64,000 bases of DNA from Verrucomicrobiota bacterium (GCA_021413925.1 JAIOPL010000006.1:62001-126000), one strand, 5' to 3'; counted from the stretch's first letter, positions 1 to 9,207 are shown. Numbers and translations are program-made. Notes: generated by a model not told the origin, from the letters alone.

Positions 1-1
1 G

Positions 2-946
2 GATCACCTCCCGGAGAAAAAGAAAGAGGCCACAGCCTTCATCTCCATCATGCAGGGATGCAACATGCACTGCACCTTCTGCATTGTCCCCACAACTCGG
101 GGCGAGGAACGAGGCAGGCCTATCAGCGAGATTGTTGAGGAGGCACGCAATCTTGTGGAGAAAGGGATTCGTGAAGTTACCCTCCTCGGACAGATCGTGA
201 ATCTCTACGGCCGGCACGAGTTTCCCAAGATAGGGGACAAAAGCCCTTTTGTGCAGCTCATCGAGGCTCTCCACGAGGTCGATGGACTCGAGCGTATCCG
301 CTTCACCTCGCCCCACCCGATGGGTTTCCGTAAGGACCTTGTGGAATGCTTCGGTCGACTTCCGAAGCTCATGGAACATGTCCATCTTCCCCTTCAGTCA
401 GGGTCCGACAAGATCCTGAAGGCCATGCACCGTCCCTACACGGCGGCATCGTACCGGAAGCTTGTCGCCGACCTACGCTCAAGCCGTCCCGGTATTGCGA
501 TCACTACAGACATTATTGTCGGCTTTCCGGGAGAGACAGAAAGTGATTACAAAGCATCCCGGGATCTGGCCGAGGAACTGGAATTCGACGGGGCCTTTAT
601 TTTCCGTTACTCTAAACGCGGGGACACCCCGGCAGCCCTGATGGAGGAACAGCTAAGCGAGGCTGAGAAAGAGGCACGCAACCAGGATCTTCTCTCCGTA
701 GTGAATGCATCAGCTTCCAGAAAGCTCGAAGCGTGCATTGGCACACGCCAGGAAATCCTCTGCGAGGGCACTAGCCGTAATGATCCCACCCGACTTACCG
801 GACGCACGAGGACCAACAAGATCCTCATCTTTGAAGGAGGAAGCCGTTTTCACGGGGAAATCTTCGATGTTTCCGTGACCTCTGCCAGCAGCTCAACCCT
901 CTACGGCGACCCAGCCATTCACGACGGAATCTCCCTGCCTTCATGA
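2..946 (+). CDS. miaB: tRNA-2-methylthio-N6-dimethylallyladenosine synthase MiaB (5' truncated)
   Basis: Radical-SAM methylthiotransferase that adds the ms2 group to i6A37 of tRNAs. The frame is already open at base 2, so the N-terminal UPF0004 domain lies outside the window. The visible part starts just before the radical-SAM cluster motif CNMHCTFC (CxxxCxxC), followed by the TTRGEERGR stretch typical of MiaB, the SAM-binding barrel with HLPLQSGSDKIL, and a C-terminal TRAM-like domain. The usual GQNVNSY motif reads GQIVNLY here, an unusual variant. The stop overlaps the rex start by 4 nt (ATGA), so it heads a tightly packed operon. MtaB/RimO are less likely because of the GEERGR context. Confidence 0.9.
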   Translation, partial: DHLPEKKKEATAFISIMQGCNMHCTFCIVPTTRGEERGRPISEIVEEARNLVEKGIREVTLLGQIVNLYGRHEFPKIGDKSPFVQLIEALHEVDGLERIRFTSPHPMGFRKDLVECFGRLPKLMEHVHLPLQSGSDKILKAMHRPYTAASYRKLVADLRSSRPGIAITTDIIVGFPGETESDYKASRDLAEELEFDGAFIFRYSKRGDTPAALMEEQLSEAEKEARNQDLLSVVNASASRKLEACIGTRQEILCEGTSRNDPTRLTGRTRTNKILIFEGGSRFHGEIFDVSVTSASSSTLYGDPAIHDGISLPS

Positions 947-1593
947 GTAAAAGTCCTGGGAAGGTGGAAGCGTCAGTCCGAATATCATCCGACATTCCCA
1001 AAAAAACCGTTTACCGCCTCTCCTTGTACCTCCGTTGCCTGGGTCTCATGGTCGCAAAAAGGGAGAGCATCGTCTCCTCGACTGCTCTGGCATGCGTGGC
1101 CGGAGTCCAGTCAGCACAACTCCGCAGGGATCTTGCCTACTGCGGTCCCCTTGGCAAACGCGGAACAGGCTACGAAGTCGTGATCCTAAGAAATAGGCTT
1201 GAGGAGATCCTGGGTCGCGCGAGCCTTCAGCCCGTCATCCTTGTGGGTGTGGGAAACCTGGGCCAGGCTCTTCTGAGCTATAAGGGATTCGCCCGCGAGG
1301 GGTTCGAGATTGTGGCGGCCTTTGATCTCAAAGCTCAAAAGCCAAAAGAGGGAAGATTAGGAGTCCGGGGAATGGGATCGATGAGAGGACTCGTCCGGCG
1401 TCGGGAGATAAGGATGGCGATCCTGTGCGTGCCTGGTTCTGCCGCACAAAGCGTGGCCGAACAGCTTACCGAGGCTGGAATCCAGGCGATCCTGAATTTT
1501 TCTCCTGCAGTGCTACATCTTCCCGAGACGGTTGCCGTGAATAATGTCAACCTCGCTATCGAATTGGAGAACCTCAGCTACTTTGCACGATGA
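943..1593 (+). CDS. rex: Redox-sensing transcriptional repressor Rex
   Basis: NAD(H)-responsive repressor of fermentation and respiratory genes. It has an N-terminal winged helix (about residues 15-80, with the family-typical VSSTALACVAGVQSAQLRRD and LRRDLAYCGPLGKRGTGY segments) and a Rossmann domain with GVGNLGQALL at about residue 100, followed by a C-terminal domain-swap helix (NLAIELENLSYF). Its 216 residues are the usual Rex length. It overlaps miaB and the following glycosylase gene by 4 nt each, so all three should be co-transcribed. I saw no clear Rex operator (TTGTGAAN8TTCACAA-like) in the window. Confidence 0.92.
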   Translation: MSKSPGKVEASVRISSDIPKKTVYRLSLYLRCLGLMVAKRESIVSSTALACVAGVQSAQLRRDLAYCGPLGKRGTGYEVVILRNRLEEILGRASLQPVILVGVGNLGQALLSYKGFAREGFEIVAAFDLKAQKPKEGRLGVRGMGSMRGLVRRREIRMAILCVPGSAAQSVAEQLTEAGIQAILNFSPAVLHLPETVAVNNVNLAIELENLSYFAR

Positions 1594-2531
1594 GTCGGGG
1601 TGAACTCTTTAAACAAGCAGACGGCAGTATCGCATGCCCTGAATTCGATCTCCGAATGACCTTGGAGAGTGGTCAGACCTTTCATTGGATGGAATTCGAG
1701 GGCGCCTATGCAGGATGTATCGGCGAGAGAGGGGTCATTCTTAGACAGGAGGGTGAAATCCTTCATTACCAGGGTATTGATTCCAAATCCCTAGAGCATT
1801 ATCTGACCTTTGATCATGATCTTGAGGCGATCCGTAAATCTTGCGTCTCTCATGCCGCCTCTTTCGAGGCATCACTGGCCTGTCGCGGTCTGCGCATCAT
1901 GAGGCAACCGCATTGGGAATGTCTGGCCTCCTTCATTCTTTCGCCGATGAAGCAGGTCTCCCATATCCGCCAGATGAGCATGGCCTTGAGGCATGCCTAT
2001 GGGAAAAAACTGGTGAATACCCCCGTCCCCGCCTTTCCAGAGCCAACCGCCCTAGCCTCCGCGACAGAAGCGGAGCTACGTTGCTGTGCCCTTGGTTTCC
2101 GTGCAAAGGGCCTTCTCGGCACGGCCCGACTGGTCACCGAGGGGAAATTCAACCCCGAAGCACTGGTCGGCATGAGCACCCGCGAAGCACGCGAAGCCCT
2201 CTGCACATTGCCAGGTATCGGAAGGAAGGTTGCCAACTGCATTCTTCTCTTTTCCTATGGCAGACTCGAGGCGGTTCCCGTGGATGTCTGGATCGGCAGG
2301 ATCCTGAACTCCTTCCGTTCTTCTCGGGCAAAGAAACTGACTCCGGTCGAGTTAGAGAATTATGGAGAAAAGGTCATGGGACCTTACGCCGGGTATATCC
2401 AGCAATACCTCTTTCATCAGGCACGTACAGGAAAGCTGAAAGTTTCTCATCCAATTCAGAGACCTCAGAAGAGAGCGACTACCAAACTTTCTCAACAAAC
2501 CTCCTCTCCGCAACTCACCTCCGTGCCATGA
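1590..2531 (+). CDS. ogg: OGG1-type 8-oxoguanine DNA glycosylase / AP lyase
   Basis: Base-excision repair enzyme removing oxidised guanine. An N-terminal OGG_N-like domain (FDLRMTLESGQTFHW, compare the eukaryotic OGG1 signature) precedes a helix-hairpin-helix GPD domain. The HhH reads LPGIGRKVANCILLFSYG, whose Lys matches the catalytic lysine, and VPVDVWIGRIL supplies the conserved Asp. At 313 aa it matches OGG1 rather than the smaller MutY/Nth, and no FeS cysteine cluster is present. Its place after rex in an overlapping operon suggests a redox-stress theme; that is inference. Confidence 0.88.
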   Translation: MSRGELFKQADGSIACPEFDLRMTLESGQTFHWMEFEGAYAGCIGERGVILRQEGEILHYQGIDSKSLEHYLTFDHDLEAIRKSCVSHAASFEASLACRGLRIMRQPHWECLASFILSPMKQVSHIRQMSMALRHAYGKKLVNTPVPAFPEPTALASATEAELRCCALGFRAKGLLGTARLVTEGKFNPEALVGMSTREAREALCTLPGIGRKVANCILLFSYGRLEAVPVDVWIGRILNSFRSSRAKKLTPVELENYGEKVMGPYAGYIQQYLFHQARTGKLKVSHPIQRPQKRATTKLSQQTSSPQLTSVP

Positions 2532-3607
2532 CAACTACCACGGATCAACGAACTTCCAGGCGAAGTCGCAGGAAGAAGAGCTTTCCCTTCTTCGTCATCC
2601 TCTCATGCCTGATCCATGGAGCATTGATCATCTTCCTGGCAATTCTCTTCGCCAGAAATCTGCTGAAAAAAGAGATTCATAAATCCCCTCCTCCACCCGA
2701 GGTAACTCTCGAAATCATCCCTCCTTCCAAAAACGAACGTCCCTTCATCGAGGCAAAGGAAGTCTCTGAAAAAGCACCCGAGAATTCCCCTTTCCAATCG
2801 GATCAGAACAGCAAAGCAGCCAGCGAACAAACCCCTGAAGGACAACTGCCTCTCCCCTCGCAGCAGGGCATTGAGCAAGCAGCGCTGGAACTTCAGAACC
2901 AGCGCCATACCCCAGGTGAAAAACCGGCCTCTCAGGCTGGCAACCCACTCCCAGCACAGCCTCCGACGCCCCCATCCACTTCTGCCAGACAATCCCCATC
3001 GCAGCAAAAACCCTCACAGTCTACCACCCCTGCGGCAACACCCAACACTACCCCCAATCCTCAACCAACGCCCCCCCCTCCACCTCCCAACAATATCAAG
3101 CTTCTCGAACCGCCTAAATCCCCAGTCGAGAGCTCTAAACAAACAGCGCAGACGGCCGACAAGGCATCGCCGGCCTCTACATCCCCGCCACGCCAGGCTT
3201 CCGTTCCAGGATCCCAGGGAATCACCAAGGGATACCAACCTGAGACTCGTCAAACCGTGATCCATGGAAATATCTCCAACCGTGGTCGCTCCTCTGTTGC
3301 CGCCGAGGCCACGCCGCTGGGCCGCTATCGCAAAGGCGTCTCCGATGCCATCGGTTCGAGGTGGTACTACTATGTGGATGAGCGGATGGGGGTTCTGAGC
3401 ATCGGGACAGTGGACGTCAGCTTCAAGGTCACCGCCAGCGGCAAGGTTAGCGGACTCCATGTCGTCTCCAGCAATGGGAATGAGTCTTTGACTGATTGTA
3501 GTCTTCGCTCGATCATGGATGCCAAGCTTCCGCCGATTCCTCCCGACGTTGCCAGAACACTCCAGAACGGGGTCTTGGAAATCGACTACAGCTTCACCGT
3601 TTACTAA
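2528..3607 (+). CDS. TonB-like energy transducer
   Basis: Predicted inner-membrane protein spanning the periplasm to energise outer-membrane transport. The start chosen at 2528 overlaps the glycosylase stop (ATGA). Residues 1-22 are basic (RRSRRKK), a transmembrane helix (FFVILSCLIHGALIIFLAILF) follows, then about 200 residues of Pro/Ser/Gln-rich spacer including PPPPPP and PTPPP runs, and a C-terminal TonB-type fold (VDVSFKVTASGKVSGLHVVSSNG, ending LEIDYSFTVY). TolA is an alternative given the TolQ neighbour; the C-terminal pattern fits TonB family form better. The first 229 codons of the longer open frame are antisense-like noise. Confidence 0.75.
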   Translation: MTTTTDQRTSRRSRRKKSFPFFVILSCLIHGALIIFLAILFARNLLKKEIHKSPPPPEVTLEIIPPSKNERPFIEAKEVSEKAPENSPFQSDQNSKAASEQTPEGQLPLPSQQGIEQAALELQNQRHTPGEKPASQAGNPLPAQPPTPPSTSARQSPSQQKPSQSTTPAATPNTTPNPQPTPPPPPPNNIKLLEPPKSPVESSKQTAQTADKASPASTSPPRQASVPGSQGITKGYQPETRQTVIHGNISNRGRSSVAAEATPLGRYRKGVSDAIGSRWYYYVDERMGVLSIGTVDVSFKVTASGKVSGLHVVSSNGNESLTDCSLRSIMDAKLPPIPPDVARTLQNGVLEIDYSFTVY

Positions 3608-3617
3608 GCTTCACTCC

Positions 3618-4253
3618 ATGTACCTGCACCCCTTCCTTGCCGCGATGCCCGGCTTTGTCGAGTTCTTCGTTAAAGGCGGCTTCTTCATGGCCGTTCTTCT
3701 CATCCTTTCGGTTTTCTCCCTGGCCGTGATTCTTCAAAGGGCGCTCATCATCAAGATGGATCGTGCGCTACCGCCCGATGTGATTCGCGCTCTCGATCGA
3801 TTCAAAGGCGGATCCCAAATCGAGAATCTTCAGAAATTTCTTCTCCAGGAACCTTCTCCATTGTCACGGGTTCTGCTGAGCGTTCTTCAGCACAGAGACT
3901 GGACACGCGCCGAGATCCTCGACGCCGTACAGACCCGTGCGAGGCATGAAGTTTCCCGACTCGAATCGGGTCTTGTCTTCCTGGAGATTACAACTGGCAT
4001 TTCTCCCCTGCTCGGATTGCTCGGAACCCTTTCGGGCCTTGTTGGTATCTTTGGTAATATCGGAGCGAGTGGAGATCCGCAGTTGGTCGCCAACGGTATC
4101 TCCGAAGCCCTGAACTGTACGATTGTCGGCCTTGGTGTCGCTGTTCCCAACCTAGTTGCCTATAACTACTTCACACGCCGTGTCGAAGTGGTCTCCATTG
4201 AGCTCGAATCAATGACGACTGACCTGATGGCAAAGCTCGCAATCGGAAGATAA
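3618..4253 (+). CDS. MotA/TolQ/ExbB proton channel family protein
   Basis: Proton-channel subunit that powers TonB or TolA. One N-terminal helix (GGFFMAVLLILSVFSLAVIL) is followed by a cytoplasmic segment, then the family signature pair of helices (ITTGISPLLGLLGTLSGLVGIFGN and EALNCTIVGLGVAVPNLVAYNYF). The start at 3618 is 10 nt after the tonB-like stop; upstream in-frame codons lie inside that gene. No ExbD/TolR partner follows: the next gene, fumC, is convergent. The leader CTTCACTCC before ATG has no Shine-Dalgarno and is identical to that of acyP at 31109. Confidence 0.85.
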   Translation: MYLHPFLAAMPGFVEFFVKGGFFMAVLLILSVFSLAVILQRALIIKMDRALPPDVIRALDRFKGGSQIENLQKFLLQEPSPLSRVLLSVLQHRDWTRAEILDAVQTRARHEVSRLESGLVFLEITTGISPLLGLLGTLSGLVGIFGNIGASGDPQLVANGISEALNCTIVGLGVAVPNLVAYNYFTRRVEVVSIELESMTTDLMAKLAIGR

Positions 4254-4304
4254 GCAGTCCGTCGTGATTTCGTGAGGGATTAAGCACGGTTCCCAAGGGG
4301 GTCC

Positions 4305-5723
4305 CTAGGGGTGGGTCATATTGGCGGCCACCACCCACTCATCAAATTGCTCCGGACTCAAATAACCGAGTTCAATGGCTGCCTCCTTGAGGCTGGAATG
4401 ATCCTTGTGAGCCTTCTTGGCGATCTGAGCTGACTTATCATAGCCGATATGCGGATTCAAGGCAGTGACTAGCATCAGAGAATTCTGGACATATCCTGCA
4501 ATCACCTCGCGGTTTGGCTCAATCCCCGTAACGCAGTGCTCCATGAAGGATCGGCAGGCATCGGAAAGGAGTCGGACGGAATGGAGAAAGTTGTGAATGA
4601 TAACAGGCTTGAAGACATTCAACTCGAAGTTCCCCTGGGAAGCAGCGATGCCGATTGCCGTATCGTTACCAATGACTTGGACGGCTACCATGGTAACGGC
4701 CTCACACTGCGTGGGATTCACCTTGCCGGGCATGATGGATGAGCCCGGTTCATTCTCAGGTAGGGAGAGCTCACCCAATCCGCAACGCGGCCCCGAGGCG
4801 AGCCAGCGGATGTCGTTGGCAATCTTCATGAGCGATGTGGCCAGGGATTTGAGCGCACCACTGGCAAAGACAAACTCGCCATGCGAAGAGAGGGCCATGA
4901 ATTTATTCTCAGCAGAGACAAACGGATAGCCGGTGATCTGAGCGATGTGGGAAGCGGCTGTCTCACCAAACTTCGGGTGGGAATTCAGCCCGGTACCGAC
5001 AGCCGTTCCGCCAATGGCCAGAGACTCAAGACCGGGAAGGCTCTCGGCAAGACGAGCCAGATCCGCGTCGAGCATCGCAACATAACCCGAGAATTCCTGG
5101 CCCAAGGTGATCGGAGTGGCATCTTGGAGATGGGTACGACCGATCTTGATAACATCTGCAAACTCAAGAGCCTTGGTATGCAAGGCTCCTCGCAGTGCTT
5201 TCACCGCAGGCAGTAGGCGCTCAAGAACGACCGTCACGGCCGCGATATTCATCGCGGTGGGGAAGGTATCGTTCGACGACTGCGACATATTCACGTCGTC
5301 ATTGGGATGAATGGGCTTCTTCGAGCCCATCTCACCCCCAGCCATCTCGATGGCGCGGTTAGAGATGACCTCGTTGGCGTTCATGTTGCTCTGAGTACCG
5401 CTTCCGGTCTGCCAGATACGGAGAGGGAAGTGGCCATTGAGCTTGCCTGAGATCACTTCGTCAGCCGCACGGACGATGAGATCGCATTTTTCCTGGGGAA
5501 GCTTGCCGAGATCCCTATTGGCCAAGGCACATGCCTTCTTGAGCTGGCCAAGGGCCATGATGAGTTCGGGGGGCTTCGTGTCGTTTCCGATATCGAAATG
5601 GATCAGTGACCTCGCGGTCTGGGCGCCATAATAGCGGTCATGGGGGACGGGAATCGCCCCCATGCTGTCAGTCTCCGATCGGTGAGTCGCCGGATCGGCG
5701 GTCGGAATCTCGTGGCCGCTCAT
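4305..5723 (-). CDS. fumC: Class II fumarate hydratase
   Basis: Catalyses reversible hydration of fumarate to malate in the TCA cycle. The full-length 472-aa protein contains the superfamily signature [13 protein letters not shown], the substrate motif [18 protein letters not shown], and [21 protein letters not shown]. The N-terminus has a short extension ([22 protein letters not shown]) before the conserved [10 protein letters not shown] start. Its ATG overlaps the mdh stop by 4 nt, so the two adjacent TCA enzymes are one transcription and probably one translational unit. Confidence 0.96.
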   Translation of the reverse strand: MSGHEIPTADPATHRSETDSMGAIPVPHDRYYGAQTARSLIHFDIGNDTKPPELIMALGQLKKACALANRDLGKLPQEKCDLIVRAADEVISGKLNGHFPLRIWQTGSGTQSNMNANEVISNRAIEMAGGEMGSKKPIHPNDDVNMSQSSNDTFPTAMNIAAVTVVLERLLPAVKALRGALHTKALEFADVIKIGRTHLQDATPITLGQEFSGYVAMLDADLARLAESLPGLESLAIGGTAVGTGLNSHPKFGETAASHIAQITGYPFVSAENKFMALSSHGEFVFASGALKSLATSLMKIANDIRWLASGPRCGLGELSLPENEPGSSIMPGKVNPTQCEAVTMVAVQVIGNDTAIGIAASQGNFELNVFKPVIIHNFLHSVRLLSDACRSFMEHCVTGIEPNREVIAGYVQNSLMLVTALNPHIGYDKSAQIAKKAHKDHSSLKEAAIELGYLSPEQFDEWVVAANMTHP

Positions 5724-6706
5724 TTTGGCAGAAGGTCGGAAACCATCGCCTTCTCCTCAAGCAGTTCGTTGACGCTCAACTGGAACTTGGCCTTCCCGAA
5801 CTCACCGAGATCGACCCCCTGCACAATGGAGGCGGTGGTGCCGTTGGAACGGATAGGGAAGGAGCAGATAAGACCTTTCTCGACGCCATAGGATCCATCA
5901 GAGGCGATAGCGACACTGTGCCAGTCATCCATTGATGTCACCTCACGGAGGGACTGAACGGTCTCAATGGCGGCATGGGCTGCAGAAGCAGCGGAAGAAA
6001 GCCCCCGTGCCGCGATGATGGCGGCTCCACGCTGCTGGACATCCTTGATGAAATCACTCTCTAGCCAGGCGCGGTCGGGAATGTATTTGCTGACAGGCTC
6101 GCCGTTGATCAGGGCATTCTCGAAATCGGGATAGAGCGTGCTGGAGTGATTACCCCAGATAGCGAGCTTGGTGATGTCCCGGTTATGGCAACCGCCCTTC
6201 TCGGCGAGGGCACTCTTGGCACGATTCTCATCAAGACGAGTCATGGCATGCCAGCGATCCTCAGGAATGGAGGGGGCGTTCTTCATGGCGATCAGGCAGT
6301 TCGTGTTGCAGGGATTGCCGACCACAAGGACATTGACGTCTGCGGCGGCGTTCCGCTCGATGGCCTGCCCCTGCCCGATGAAGATCTTGCCATTGATGCC
6401 GAGGAGATCTTTGCGCTCCATACCGGCCTTGCGGGGAACGCTTCCGACGAGCAGCGCCCAGTTGGTTCCGCTGAAACCGTGATCAAGATCGGCAGTCGCC
6501 TCGATCGACTCAAGGAGAGGGAAGGCGCAGTCGTTGAGTTCCATGACCACACCGGCCAGGGCTTTCATGCCGGGTTCGATCTCGATGAGGCGGAGGGCGA
6601 CAGGCTGGTCATAGCCAAAGACTTGCCCGGAGGCGATGCGGGTAAGGAGTGAGTAGCCGATTTGTCCGGCAGCGCCGGTGACGGAGACAACGAGTGGTGA
6701 TTTCAT
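5720..6706 (-). CDS. mdh: Malate dehydrogenase (NAD-dependent, MDH/LDH superfamily)
   Basis: Oxidises malate to oxaloacetate. The start at 6706 ([21 protein letters not shown]) places the dinucleotide-binding motif [12 protein letters not shown] at residue 10; the longer open frame runs back into the hairpin and is not used. GNPCNTN and [13 protein letters not shown] (with the catalytic-loop arginines) and the active-site [12 protein letters not shown] histidine are all present. This is the cytosolic-type/Thermus-like MDH (group with malate dehydrogenases of about 328 aa). It is co-transcribed with fumC. Confidence 0.95.
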   Translation of the reverse strand: MKSPLVVSVTGAAGQIGYSLLTRIASGQVFGYDQPVALRLIEIEPGMKALAGVVMELNDCAFPLLESIEATADLDHGFSGTNWALLVGSVPRKAGMERKDLLGINGKIFIGQGQAIERNAAADVNVLVVGNPCNTNCLIAMKNAPSIPEDRWHAMTRLDENRAKSALAEKGGCHNRDITKLAIWGNHSSTLYPDFENALINGEPVSKYIPDRAWLESDFIKDVQQRGAAIIAARGLSSAASAAHAAIETVQSLREVTSMDDWHSVAIASDGSYGVEKGLICSFPIRSNGTTASIVQGVDLGEFGKAKFQLSVNELLEEKAMVSDLLPK

Positions 6707-6745
6707 GGAACAACGACAATAACCGAATCGATACTGCAGAGAAAT

Positions 6746-6785
6746 GAGAAAACCCGTTATGCCAAACGGCATAACGGGTTTTCTC
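6746..6785 (-). terminator. Strong hairpin, terminator of the HU gene
   Basis: A perfect 18-bp stem (GAGAAAACCCGTTATGCC pairing with its complement) with a 4-nt loop AAAC lies between the HU stop and the mdh start. The arms carry A4 and T4 tracts, so it could end transcripts in either orientation. Functionally it most likely terminates hupB and separates it from mdh. Confidence 0.8.
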
Positions 6786-6810
6786 GGGCGGGGGGGAAAC
6801 CCTTTAAAAC

Positions 6811-7089
6811 TTAGAGAGACTGCTTGAAAGCCTTACCAGGTGTCAGGCGAACGCTCTTGGAAGCCTTGATCTGGATAGCCTTGCCGGTCTTAGGGTTGAT
6901 TCCCTTACGGGCCTTACGGTTGACAACCTTGAAAGTACCGAAGCCGATCAACTGAAGGCTCTTGTGCTTCTTGACGAGGGCTTTGATGCTTTCGATAACG
7001 GAAGCGACGACCTTTTCGGCGTGGGCCTTGGAGGTGTCTTTACCGAGTGCCTTCTGGACGGATTCAACGAGGTGGACTTTGCTGCTCAT
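6811..7089 (-). CDS. HU-family DNA-binding protein
   Basis: Small basic nucleoid protein. The start at 7089 (MSSKVHLVESVQKALG) gives 92 aa, typical HU length; upstream residues in the open frame overlap the promoter. The C-terminal region contains the DNA-binding arm signature IGFGTFKVVNRKARKGINPKTGKAIQI. HU and IHF subunits cannot be separated confidently from this alone. The strong hairpin at 6746-6785 follows it. Confidence 0.93.
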   Translation of the reverse strand: MSSKVHLVESVQKALGKDTSKAHAEKVVASVIESIKALVKKHKSLQLIGFGTFKVVNRKARKGINPKTGKAIQIKASKSVRLTPGKAFKQSL

Positions 7090-7119
7090 GGATTGTTGGG
7101 TTGGGTTATTTGGTTGGTT

Positions 7120-7167
7120 GTGTCGTATGACACTACTGATCCAAAAAAAACCTCCTCTTGCTGTCAA
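7120..7167 (-). promoter_or_regulatory. Candidate HU promoter with near-perfect palindrome
   Basis: On the minus strand TTGACA (7167-7162) is a consensus -35 box, with a weak -10 candidate TTGGAT 17 nt downstream (7144-7139). Between this and the start codon lies GTGTCATACGACAC (7133-7120), 5-bp arms GTGTC/GACAC plus an inner T-A pair. It could be an operator or a leader hairpin. Confidence 0.4.
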
Positions 7168-7210
7168 CACCCATTGTGAGAAAATCGTAAAAAAACCTTA
7201 TTCAAACCTC

Positions 7211-7834
7211 ATGAACACTCATCCCGCAGACGACCCTAGGACCGACCTTTCTCATCCGGAACACCTTGACTACTTCAAAAAGATCGTGACCGAGCACCTG
7301 GACCTCAGGCCCCTGGTCCATTCCGATGCCTATGTTGCACCTGGTGCATTCCTTGCCGGAGCGGTGCGGTTGGGCGCTCGGGCCAGCGTCTGGCCCTCTG
7401 CCTCGCTACGTGGAGACATCGCCCCGATCGAGATCGGCGAAGAGAGCAACGTGCAGGACAATGCCGTGATCCATGTTGCCACGGGGCTTGGCGTCTCAGT
7501 GGGGCGACGAGTCACTATCGGGCATGGTGCTATCGTCCATGCCTGCACGATTGGTGACGAGTCACTGATCGGCATGGGAGCGATCATCCTGGACGGTGCT
7601 ATCATTGGCGAAAGGTGCCTCATCGGCGCCCATGCCACAGTACTCATGAATACCGTTATCCCGTCTGGATCCATGGTGGTGGGATCGCCTGCCAGGATCG
7701 TTCGTACACTGAGTAGCGAGGAACAGCAGGGCCTAGGCTCCTGGGCGGATCATTATTTAATCGTTTCCGCAGAATACAAACGCCGAGGAATCGTCCACCC
7801 CGACTTTTCAGCCAGAAGCACGGACGATCAATAA
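7211..7834 (+). CDS. Gamma-class carbonic anhydrase-like hexapeptide-repeat protein
   Basis: Left-handed beta-helix protein of the gamma-CA/YrdA family. The start at 7211 (MNTHPADDPRT) lies downstream of the HU control region. Hexapeptide repeats run from about residue 45 to 160, and the zinc-ligand pattern is visible: NAVIHVATG, IGHGAIVHACTIG and IGMGAIILDGA, with the conserved R-G-D (LRGDIAPI) and Q-D-N (VQDN) residues. The catalytic role is uncertain, as many family members are inactive; zinc ligands are present. Divergent from the HU gene. Confidence 0.82.
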   Translation: MNTHPADDPRTDLSHPEHLDYFKKIVTEHLDLRPLVHSDAYVAPGAFLAGAVRLGARASVWPSASLRGDIAPIEIGEESNVQDNAVIHVATGLGVSVGRRVTIGHGAIVHACTIGDESLIGMGAIILDGAIIGERCLIGAHATVLMNTVIPSGSMVVGSPARIVRTLSSEEQQGLGSWADHYLIVSAEYKRRGIVHPDFSARSTDDQ

Positions 7835-7883
7835 GCGTAATTGCTTAGATGCGTAACGGCTCATTCTGGAACATAGTGGAACC

Positions 7884-8351
7884 ATGAGTCACATGAGCCC
7901 TAAAGAGGTCGTCCAGATTGATATCAAGGCAGTCATTCCTACGACCAGCGGGAGCGCTGTGTTTCTAGGCAACGATCAGAAGGTATTCGTCATCTATGTC
8001 GATCCCTTGGTAGGCAACGCCATCAGCATGATGATCCGGGAAACAAAGAACGAACGCCCCCTCACCCATGATCTGATGGGAATGATGCTTGCGGGCTTCG
8101 GTGCGAAAGTGGAGAGAGTGATCATCAATGATCTCAAGGGGGCTACCTACTACGGACGGATGATCGTGACCGCCGAGAATGAACTTCAGCAGCGCAAGGT
8201 GCTGGAGTTGGATGCTCGCCCAAGCGACTGCCTTGCGATGGCCGCTCAGCAGAAAGCTCCCATCTATGCCACTGGCGAAGTCTGGAATGAAGTGGAAGAC
8301 ATGTCCGAAGTCCTCAGGAAGATGATGGAGGAAGAGAAGGATGAAGGTTGA
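7884..8351 (+). CDS. Bifunctional nuclease family protein (DUF151)
   Basis: A 155-aa DUF151 protein. Family hallmarks visible are VFLGNDQKVFVIYVDPLVGNAI at the N-terminus, RPLTHDLMGMMLAGFGAKVERVIINDL in the middle, and LDARPSDCLAMAAQQKAPIYA towards the C-terminus. Plant and some bacterial members degrade DNA and RNA; in Thermotoga the family was structurally characterised. Cellular function here is not known. The C-terminal tail is acidic. It stands alone, with a C/T-rich repeat (family D) just beyond its stop. Confidence 0.85.
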   Translation: MSHMSPKEVVQIDIKAVIPTTSGSAVFLGNDQKVFVIYVDPLVGNAISMMIRETKNERPLTHDLMGMMLAGFGAKVERVIINDLKGATYYGRMIVTAENELQQRKVLELDARPSDCLAMAAQQKAPIYATGEVWNEVEDMSEVLRKMMEEEKDEG

Positions 8352-8406
8352 ATTATGAAGTATGAAACCCGGCCAAAAATGCAGCAGAGGCCACAGACAG
8401 CCTCAC

Positions 8407-8442
8407 TTTTTCATCTTTCATCATTCTGACTTCATCCTTTCG
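8407..8442 (+). repeat. Intergenic repeat family D, copy 1
   Basis: TTCATC-word repeat (TTTCATCATTC and TTCATCCTTT blocks) lying between two convergent stop codons. Related copies are at 33579-33610, 35994-36026 and 37193-37215. Because this copy is downstream of both neighbours it cannot be a promoter for either. Confidence 0.5.
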
Positions 8443-8444
8443 GC

Positions 8445-9014
8445 TCACATCCTTGGCACCGTGATGCCTCGCTGCTTCATGTACTTGCCGGCGCGATCGG
8501 CATAGCTCGTCTCACATGGTTCTGTCGCCTCGAAGAAGACGACCTGAGCCAAACCCTCGTTGGCATAGATTTTAGCCGGTAGCGGGGTTGTGTTGGAGAT
8601 CTCCAAGGTCACATGCCCCTCCCATTCAGGTTCGAAGGGAGTGACGTTCACAATGATGCCGCACCGGGCGTAGGTGGACTTGCCCACGCAAATCGTCAGG
8701 ACCTCACGTGGAATGCGGAAGTATTCCACACTACGTGCGAGAGCAAAGGAATTGGGCGGAACCACACAGACATCGGTCTTCAAATCGACAAAGGATTTCT
8801 CATCAAATTCCTTCGGATCGACCATGGCGCTGAAGACATTGGTGAAGACCTTGAACTCATCCGCGACACGGAGGTCGTAACCATAGCTTGAGAGACCATA
8901 GCTGATTACGCGCCCCCCATCTTCGGAGGCACGAATCTGACCATCGATGAACGGTTCGATCATTCCTTGTTCCAGCGACTTTTTGCGAATCCAGCGATCA
9001 GAGCAGACAGACAT
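8445..9014 (-). CDS. dcd: dCTP deaminase
   Basis: Converts dCTP to dUTP (or dUMP in bifunctional forms) for dTTP synthesis. Trimeric dUTPase fold. The 189-aa length, N-terminal [18 protein letters not shown], the active-site motif SSYGYDLRV, the nucleotide-binding [32 protein letters not shown] (containing the catalytic Glu) and a C-terminal [14 protein letters not shown] all match Dcd. Monofunctional versus dCTP-to-dUMP activity is not decidable by eye. Confidence 0.95.
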   Translation of the reverse strand: MSVCSDRWIRKKSLEQGMIEPFIDGQIRASEDGGRVISYGLSSYGYDLRVADEFKVFTNVFSAMVDPKEFDEKSFVDLKTDVCVVPPNSFALARSVEYFRIPREVLTICVGKSTYARCGIIVNVTPFEPEWEGHVTLEISNTTPLPAKIYANEGLAQVVFFEATEPCETSYADRAGKYMKQRGITVPRM

Positions 9015-9076
9015 AGTGCGATTTAAGCGGATCCCCGATTGGCCGTCATCGTAAAATCTTCAAAAGGAAGAAAATG

Positions 9077-9207
9077 AATATGGAACTCATGAATTCAAGA
9101 ACTGAAGATGGTAAAAGTCATAGAACCAACTATTGAAACCATGAAATCTCCTATGTTCATGAGTAGAGAGTTGGATCAACATTGATTGGCTTCCTGAGTT
9201 CCATATT
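9077..9207. repeat. Inverted-repeat-bounded element, family B
   Basis: AATATGGAACTCA at 9077-9089 is the exact inverse complement of 9195-9207. It encloses 105 nt with no gene, in the gap between dcd and the SpmAB gene (9015-9265). The arms contain the GGAACTCATGAA word of family B, also found at 14865-14889, 27541-27565 and 35903-35920. The remainder of this 251-nt gap shows no gene; an upstream promoter for the SpmAB gene may lie beyond 9207. Confidence 0.6.

Noticed and set aside
6746-6785. Small RNA gene in the HU-mdh gap
   Set aside because: An 18-bp hairpin with a 4-nt loop right after a stop codon is explained by transcription termination.
7170-7190. TTGTGAGAAAATCGTAA as a Rex operator
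   Set aside because: Only the left half fits the Rex consensus; the right half does not form the palindrome.
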